Source: Uloborus plumipes
Lineage: Eukaryota; Arthropoda; Arachnida; Araneae; Uloboridae
Length of the DNA: 64,000 nucleotides
Assembly (NCBI GenBank): GCA_038373865.1
Contig: JAXGGA010005235.1
Location: 2,501 to 66,500, forward strand
Reading direction: 5' to 3'
Below, one piece after another: positions 57,476 through 64,000 of the stretch. How positions within the stretch are numbered: the first letter of the stretch is position 1; each line of letters opens with the position of its first letter. The translations under genes and the position numbers were made by a program. The notes beneath the pieces were generated by a model. That model was not told where the DNA came from. It saw only the letters and a list, made by a program, of their open reading frames with translations, and searched no databases.

Positions 57476-60081
57476 CTGTAATGGAAAAATGAAACAAAAA
57501 TTAATGTTAAAGCATTAATACACTTCTTATAAACAAAAATTTGAAAAATAAACTGATAAAACATGCAGCACACAACATCTAGCATCCAGAGCTAAGCATC
57601 CAGCCCCTATTATGTTTTTTGCCATCATGCTTGGTATAAAACCCTACTCGTTGGTTTTTTTGTTTCTGCATATAGCTCGTATCTCAATCACAATTGTAGA
57701 TCGCATAATATGATTTCGAGATGTCAAAATTCAAGTTAATGCCCGGGTCAGGATGTCCAGGACTGGATGCTAGGTGTTGCGTGCTCCCTGCTGGATGTTG
57801 TGTGCTGCATGCTGACGCTGTTTTTATCTAAACAAAATTGTGTCCCCTCCACCACCCATGAGTAGCACCCTTGTGATAAGGCAAGTGGACCAGAAGAGTT
57901 TGTATTTTTAGCATATAAAAATAAAATCATAGTAACATCAAAAATGTTCAAATGGGAGCAATAAGCAATTCGTGATTGCTCAAAAAAACGAGTATATAGT
58001 TTTTTTAAACAAAAAGCACATCTTTCTTTCCGTAATGCATCAGTACTTGAATCAACAATTACTTTGAAAATTATTGTGTAGCAAAATCAATTTTAGCGTG
58101 ATTTCAACCATGCTGAGTGAACTAAAAACACTAATTTTGCGTCGAGAAAAACGAATATGTAAATGAAAATGATTTATTTTATTTTGCTCTTTGCTTTTAA
58201 GGTACACTAAAGCTTGCAGGAGGAAGATTCACAATAACTACCCAGTAATTTGAAGGTAAATTTAAAAAGAAAAAAAAACATATCCTGTGCAGTCAATGTA
58301 ATTAAATAGGTCCTGTTTTATTAAACAATGTTTATTTTTCAGAAACCAGCGGTTGTATTTATCCTTTTGCTGTAAATACTTCATTTTCAACTTTTTCTTG
58401 TACGTCTAGAAGGATCATCTCTTTTAAGAGTCCAGCAATATTTGGCAAACATTAGCTGAGCTCAATGACACTAATATATGCGTTCCATTGCAGGTAGCTT
58501 AGGAAAACCTTTACCCGCTCATTGCTCACAGATCCAGTTTTTAGGCAAAAAATCTATTAGGAAGTGGAGACAATCGGGTTTCAGAGACAATATTGCATCA
58601 CTGATCATAGAAATTCTGTAGGATTCATTTGACCAACTGTACTTAGTTCTCGTCTTCTCTGCTACAGATAAATACTTGTAACACACCGTTAAAGGCTTTG
58701 AAGGTTCTTTTCTTTCTCACTGAGTGATACATACCAATTCACCAGAAAAAAGAAAAGTTGGTCGCACGACCGACTCAGATTTTCTTTAAACTTAGCACAC
58801 AGGTTGATTATATAGACGCATGGAAAAATCCAAATTTTTAGGTTCCTGATTCACTTCTTTTCTGAGATACATGCCCTTAAAGTTTGTCCGCCCCTTCAAA
58901 ATACTAAAAAAGTGATGTTATTTAATCATTTTTTATAAAAAAATGTACTCATGCAATATAAAAGTGTTGGATATCTATGGAAACGAGTTACTTTAGGCAT
59001 TTAGAAAAAAAAATACTAGAACGTTCATAATGAAAATTGCTAAGGTACAGGGCTCTTTGAAGTTGTCCCCACAAAAACTTGATTTTGCCAATTTTACTAA
59101 AATTGAGAAATTTATTCCAAAAAAAGGAAGCAATAACCAAAGGTTTACTCACGTTCTGGTAGTGTACAGAAGTTTACTATAAATGGTTACACAATGCATA
59201 ACTTGGGTTTCTCACTCCTTCTTGGAAATATTTAAGCTTAAAGATAAGCCATAAGGCAAAAACATGAGATTTTGGCCATTTGACAGCCATTTTTCTCATA
59301 AAGGGGGAGCAGTAGAAACTTTAATTTTTTTCTAAAACAGGCTACTGATATGTTAGCTATTCACAGGAAAAGAGTTTACTTTTGGTTATTTCTTCCATTA
59401 AGAGATATCCTGCTGACAGTATATGCATGTTTTTCGCGACGACCATATGCTTTTGTTCTCCCTCTCATGGACTTAAAATTAATTAAACCAAAAAATAATG
59501 ATATATTTATTAATAGCTGTATTGTCTACCCAATATGTCATGAAATTTAATTTATTAAATCATTGAACAATAAATTAGATATTTGATGAAAACAAAAAAT
59601 AGAATTTCTCCGATGCTTGAACATTATGCATTCATAATTATAAAGTACTAAAGAATTTCTTGAAAAATCAATTAAAATAAAGGAGCTCTGAATATTTATC
59701 TCATAAGCAATACCCAATCTTGTGATTGGGATATTCCTGTTTTTAATTGCAGAATTACATGAATATCAGGAAAATAAATGAGGCCTTTTCCTTTGATGTG
59801 GGATATTTTATGACAAATTATATTTGATGGGCTACTAACTGAGCATGGTGATAAAGAGCTATTAATTTCAGCATCAAATTCCATTTCACCTTATTAACAG
59901 TTAAATATTTACAAAATAATTTAATATAAAGCCATGCTTGAAGAATTAAAATTAGTGCAACTAATTTATTCCCACACTGATCTTTACAAAACTGACATGT
60001 GCTTTGCACTGATAAGAACTGACAAGAATAAGTTTACTCCCTAAAATACTAAATCACGGATACCATGAAGCATACATTCTA

Positions 60082-61007
60082 TTAGGTTGGTGCGTATGAA
60101 ATGTCGGATTCTTAAGTGATTGTATAAAACTGCATATCTTTCTTCAAAAGCTGTTTATTCAATCAAAGTAGGCTCCATTCGCTTCAATACACTTCTCCCA
60201 ACGAGATTTTAAAGCGTAGATGCCTGTCTTAAAAATATTTTGGTCTTTAGAATTAATAAACTCTGATATCGAGTTTTTTAGACTGTCTACATTTTCATAG
60301 TGTTTGCCCCTTAAAAACAGCTCTAAATGCTTGAAAAAATGAAAATCGGTCGGCGAGAGATCCGGTGAATATGGTGGATGCTGCAAAACTTCATATTCCA
60401 ATGAAATCGGGTTAGCAATGATGAGCATACGTTTAACCGATCCAGCTTATTTCGCTCTGTCAGTGCGTGCGGTACCCACTTGTCCATCTTCTTAACCTTG
60501 CCAATCTCAGAAAGGTGTCTCAATATCGTTGTATGGTCAACTTTCATCCTGATAGCAAGTTCCCTCGTGGATACGGCTGGATCCGCTTCCACTAGAGCCT
60601 TCAGGTCATCATTCTTCACAGACGTTTTGGGTTTTCCGCTCGGCTCATTTTGCAGTGAAAAATCGCCAGTCCGAAATTTTTCGAACCAACGCTGCACTTT
60701 CCGATCGTTAACCGTATTCTCCCCAAACGCTTGGTTTATGTTGCGTGCAGCTCTTGCAGCACTATTACCAAGTTTGTACTCATATAAGAAAATGACGCGA
60801 ATTTCGGCAGAATTCATATCGGCAATAAACTCAAAAGAAATAACAAAAGGGAAGACCTTCGAGAAAACCTATTTTGCTGAAATGAGTCTCTGGCAATGGA
60901 CAATACGACTATGAATGAGGTTATGCCAAAGACAAAAATATAACGAAAACAGGGAGACAAACGTCCGCATGTAAAGAGAATCCGACATTTCATACGCACC
61001 AACCTAA
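60082..61007 (-). mobile_element. Internally deleted mariner, 926 bp, with TA duplication
   Basis: 31-bp perfect inverted ends begin TTAGGTTGGTGCGTATGAAA, flanked by TA (60080-60081 and 61008-61009). This terminus is typical of irritans/Hsmar1-like mariners. Full-length relatives are about 1.28 kb, so roughly 350 bp have been lost from the middle. Intact ends mean it could still be mobilised in trans. Confidence 0.9.
60159..60817 (-). pseudogene. Mariner transposase, internal deletion with frameshift
   Basis: The N-terminal part (60817 down to about 60435) retains both helix-turn-helix DNA-binding units: MNSAEIRVIFLYEYKLG start, the NDRKVQRWFEKFRTGDFSL block, and RELAIRMKVDHTTILRHL. The C-terminal part (about 60420-60159) is in another frame and contains HPPYSPDLSPTDFHFFKHL, which bears the third catalytic aspartate, and ends SRWEKCIEANGAYFD. 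The middle carrying the first two catalytic aspartates is deleted. The product would be inactive, though the DNA-binding part is still an open frame of 164 codons. Confidence 0.9.
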
Positions 61008-62139
61008 TATTTTCTACAAAATAATACTGCAACAAAGAACGAGGGTATCCTCCTGTTTAGAGCCAATCAGGAATATCCCAATCACAAGATTAGGTATTGC
61101 TTATGAGATAACTATTCAGAGCTCCTTTATTTTAATTGATTTTTCAAGAAATTCTTTAGTACTTTATAATTATGAATGCATAATGCTTAGGCATCGGAGA
61201 AATTCTATTTTTTGTTTTCATCAAATATCTAATTTATTGTTCAATGATTTAATAAATTAAATTTCATGACATATTAGGTAGATAATACAGCTATTAATAA
61301 ATATATGATTATTTTTTGGTTTAATTAAGTTTAAATCTATGAGAGGGGAACAAAAGCATATGGTCGTCACGAAAAACATGCATATATTGTCATCAAGATA
61401 TGTCTTAATGCAAGAAATAACCAAAAGTAAACTCTTTTCCTGTGAATAGCTAACATATCAGTAGCCTGTTTTTAAAAAAATAAAGTTTCTACTGCTCCCC
61501 CTTTTTGAGAAAAATGGCTGCAAAGATGGCCAAAATCGCATATTTTTGCCTTATGGCTTATCTTTAAGCTTAAATATTTCCAAGAAGGAGTGAGAAACCC
61601 AAGTTATGCATTGTGTAACCATTTATAGTAAACTTCTGTACACTACCAGAACGTGAGTAAACCTTTGGTTATGTCTTCCTTTTTTTTTGGAATAAATTCC
61701 TCAATTTTAGCAAAATCGGCAAAATCAAGTTTTTGTGGTGACAACTTCAAAGAGCCCTGTACCTCATCAATTTTTATTATGAACTTCCTAGTATTTTTTT
61801 TCCTCAATGCCTGGAGTAACTAGTTTCCATAGATACCTAACACTTTTATATTGCATGAGTACTATTTTTTACATAAAATGATTAAATAACATCACTTTTT
61901 TAGTATTTTGAGTTTGCGGACAAATTTTGAGGGCATGTATCTCAGAAAATAAGTGGAGCAGGAACCGAAAATTTGGACTTTTCCATGCCTCTGTGTGCCA
62001 AATTTAAAGAAAATCCGAGTCGGTCGTGCGACCCCCGTTCGGTGAGTTGGTATGGAATCACTCCACTATATGTTTTATCCAAAACAGTGATCTTTAAAAT
62101 TCTGCTCATTTGAAGGTTCGTTAAAAATGTTCTCCTTAA

Positions 62140-62408
62140 CCCTTTATGTCCCAAATTAATAATATCAATGATTTTTTATAGATGTTTTTGGTTTTTTAGT
62201 TGAAAATACATCAAAAACATACTTATCGAGTAAAATTTTCCCCTTAGGGTCCCCAAGAAAACTTTCCGATCGCAGGTACCATCTGTCGACCTCTCAGCAA
62301 AGAACAAAGAGTGGCACTTAAAAGCTTCAGCATGATTACAGCCATTTGGGATTCATAATACTAAATTAATATAAGTGGGACTTCTGAGTCACGTAGGGGC
62401 ATAAAACT
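62140..62408. mobile_element. piggyBac-type MITE, 269 bp (copy 2)
   Basis: It starts CCCTTTATGTCCCAAATTAA directly after TTAA (62136-62139). The right end GGCATAAAACT is a decayed form of the GACATAAAGGG seen in the copy at 19503-19931. Internal blocks GATCGCAGGTACC, CTGTCGACCTCTCAGC and ACTTAAAAGCTTCAGCAT are shared. Confidence 0.7.
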
Positions 62409-63447
62409 TTGCTGCAATATATCTTAGGAATTACCCTCTAAAGTATTGAAAAATCATCTTTGTTCACAAAGTTCTTCATAATACCCAACAGAGCGAACAT
62501 ATAGGTAGAAGTAGAAATGAGTGGATCTGCTATAGACTCATTTTCAGCATTTCTCGCCCTGCAATTTAAATTTTTTAAAATCCCATGATGTATTATGTAG
62601 TGAGATTTTCTGTCGCAACCTTAAAGAAGTTTAAAGGCGGTTAGATCTATGGGAGGCGTTTCTTTCTGCCGAAAAAAAATAGAATATTAGTGAGAGTTCA
62701 CTACCTTATTGGCTCTGTATCTTGAAAACAAGAGCTAACTTCACTTTTTTTATGGCGGTTTTCGTGCAAGTCAAATTGCTTCGGAAATTTCTTATTTTGA
62801 ACGGAATACATTTTTAGTGTTGAGTAGCGATATTAGCCACCTCTTCAGAAATTACGCTAGTACAGTTGCTCCGACTAGTCGTGTATCCGTTATTTTTTCT
62901 GAAACTGGTTGATGTTCTGGATTGTTTTTATCCTTTAAGTAGGAGGGATAGGGGAGGTTGCAATTATTTCTTATGTGTATCCCTTTAACTGCTCCCTTTG
63001 ACTTTAATAAAATCTAAAAGTATTGTTTTATTCCTCCTGACGAAATGCAATCTTGAGAAAACATTGACATTGGTGTAGAAATATTTTCGTTTTAAGATAT
63101 AATACTGAAACTGCTTAGTAATGAAAACGAAAAGAAATATCTCCAGTCGCAGGAAACTTGCCCTGGTAAGCAAGAAGTTATCTCCAAATTGCTTTTCTTT
63201 TAGAGGTTTTCCCTCAAAGAAGAATGAAGCATTTGAATCGGTTATTCCGGAAATTAATGTGCATTTCCATTGGACTTACGCCTTTTCTGAAATAATGGAT
63301 TCTTTTATTTTTTACTAGTCTATTTTTGGTGACTTACCGTGCATTGATTTATTAAAATTACTAGTACTTCTTGCATGCTGCATGTAGTCGAAAGTAAGTC
63401 GTTACGTAAACAAATGTATGCGAAAAAAGATAGAGTTCTGAACTTAC

Positions 63448-63570
63448 ACGTATCAATAAGACGAGAATCAGAAGCAGCAAAAGTACCCCAACTCCTATGC
63501 TGACAAATATGATCCATTGATCGATTTCTTCTGCAGGTGGTGGTCCAGAATGGACGATAACAGTACTAAT
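63448..63570 (-). CDS. Integrin alpha subunit, transmembrane exon
   Basis: The exon (123 bp, 41 codons, both ends in phase 0) follows an acceptor TTTATATTTGCAG. It encodes ISTVIVHSGPPPAEEIDQWI and then a 21-residue hydrophobic helix (IFVSIGVGVLLLLLILVLLI) ending in R before a GTAAGTT donor. A Trp at the outer membrane face, a G.GVLLLL transmembrane core and a following GFFKR exon are the standard integrin alpha arrangement. The role is a single-pass cell-adhesion receptor pairing with a beta subunit. Confidence 0.9.
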
Positions 63571-63760
63571 CTGCAAATATAAAATAAGTAAGCATTTTCA
63601 GTATAATTAAACTATTTTTTTATTGGTAAAAGTATTGAAACGCGATTTGTCCAAATACAGAATATTCGTGCCAAATGTGGCAAAGTTTTAAGTCAACGCC
63701 AAAAGTTGCCTTAAAAAGGGAAAGGCAACTTTCCTTTAAAGAAAAATTGTTCATATTTAC

Positions 63761-63859
63761 CTCCTTTTTGTCTGGATGGTTTTGAATTGGCTGAATGTCT
63801 TTTTCTCCTCTGATAGATACGTATCCTTGTGTTACATATTTTACTACAGACCATTCATC
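63761..63859 (-). CDS. Integrin alpha subunit, membrane-proximal extracellular exon
   Basis: 99 bp, 33 codons, phase 0 at both ends, with acceptor TGTATTAACAG and donor GAG|GTAAAT. It encodes DEWSVVKYVTQGYVSIRGEK and a polar tail ending HPDKKE, corresponding to the end of the calf-2 domain next to the membrane. It is assigned by position and splice phase relative to the next exon; the motif content itself is modest. Upstream exons lie beyond the window. Confidence 0.8.
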
Positions 63860-64000
63860 CTGTTAATACAATGCAAAAATTAATTTTTAAAATTAGTATC
63901 TTGTTGTGAGGCGTTCAAGTTCTCAAACTGGAACGTCATACGAGGGGAGTCGGAAAAAAAGTTTCCCCTGTTGATAGTTGTCAGAGTTGTGCATGAAAAT

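Larger units (their letters stand above)
58722..62063. mobile_element. 3.3 kb palindromic (foldback) element with 1-kb arms
   Basis: The left arm 58722-59742 and right arm 61064-62063 are reverse complements. Ends read GAGTGATACATACCAATTC and GAGTTGGTATGGAATCACTC. A GGTCGCACGACCGACTC / GAGTCGGTCGTGCGACC block lies just inside. Similarity is high with scattered substitutions. The 1.3 kb loop holds a mariner. Arm open frames show no transposase. No clear target duplication was found; the class is unknown. Confidence 0.8.
57476..63447 (-). other. Last intron of the integrin alpha gene (about 6 kb)
   Basis: It is bounded by a GTAAGTT donor (63441-63447) and a TTACAG acceptor (57476-57481) on the minus strand. 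It holds the 3.3 kb palindromic element with a mariner in its loop and a piggyBac-type MITE. No extra exon is recognised inside. A 5'-to-3' reading of the gene therefore transcribes both palindrome arms. Confidence 0.8.

Noticed and set aside
60480..60914. 144-codon plus-strand frame
   Set aside because: It is the antisense shadow of the mariner transposase remnant.

Overview
This window is animal nuclear DNA, most likely from an arthropod and perhaps a chelicerate such as a spider. The phylum is inferred from the transposon spectrum and gene structure, not proven. The sequence is AT-rich, with spliceosomal introns, many homopolymer G/C runs, and three recognisable conserved or plausible host loci set in a dense field of transposon remnants. 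Nothing prokaryotic is present: no operons, CRISPR arrays, rRNA or intact tRNA genes.

Host genes. (1) The 3' end of an integrin alpha-subunit gene lies on the minus strand. An extracellular exon (63761-63859), a transmembrane exon (63448-63570) and a terminal exon carrying the GFFKR cytoplasmic motif (57341-57475) are all joined in phase 0, and the last intron is about 6 kb. (2) A compact intronless-coding ZNHIT1 homologue (SRCAP/SWR1 chromatin-remodelling subunit) lies on the plus strand at 52019-52468. (3) A small two-exon plus-strand gene candidate (21897-24338) encodes a 69-residue charged protein I cannot name. The window may open inside the last coding exon of another plus-strand gene (1-124), and a first-exon-like segment sits at about 34800-34932.

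Mobile elements by position. 0-7.4 kb: two hAT-type non-autonomous elements with 8-bp duplications, two Harbinger-like MITEs with 3-bp duplications, and an 0.8 kb foldback. 7.8-15.7 kb: a large inverted duplication whose left arm has two extra insertions. By comparison with the right arm, one of these shows a clean 9-bp target duplication. The loop holds a 2.26 kb element and a 5'-truncated LINE with a 13-bp target duplication. 16-21 kb: a LINE fragment, two piggyBac-type MITEs (TTAA), and a ZMYM1-like hAT transposase C-terminus. 25-27.3 kb: a decayed CR1-type LINE split by a 164-bp hAT MITE, then a tRNA-derived SINE. 29-34.8 kb: a 5.7 kb palindrome with 2.1 kb arms. 36-37.1 kb: a hAT-type element. 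38.5-43.2 kb: a 4.3 kb Helitron with Pif1 helicase remnant and five tandem copies of its own 5' end, inserted into a repeat that also exists uninterrupted in the 29-34.8 kb palindrome. 46-51 kb: more MITEs, and a decayed copy of a multi-copy gene family of unknown function flanked by inverted repeats. 54-56 kb: two hairpin MITEs. 58.7-62.1 kb, inside the integrin intron: a 3.3 kb palindromic element with an internally deleted mariner in its loop, then a third piggyBac-type MITE.

The host genes show no functional linkage. The window's main interest is the nested transposon record, in which paired copies give filled and empty insertion sites. I found no convincing new enzymatic or defence system. 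The best candidates for follow-up are the Helitron with stacked 5' ends, the expressed palindrome in the integrin intron, and the unknown repeat-borne gene family at 48.7-49.3 kb.
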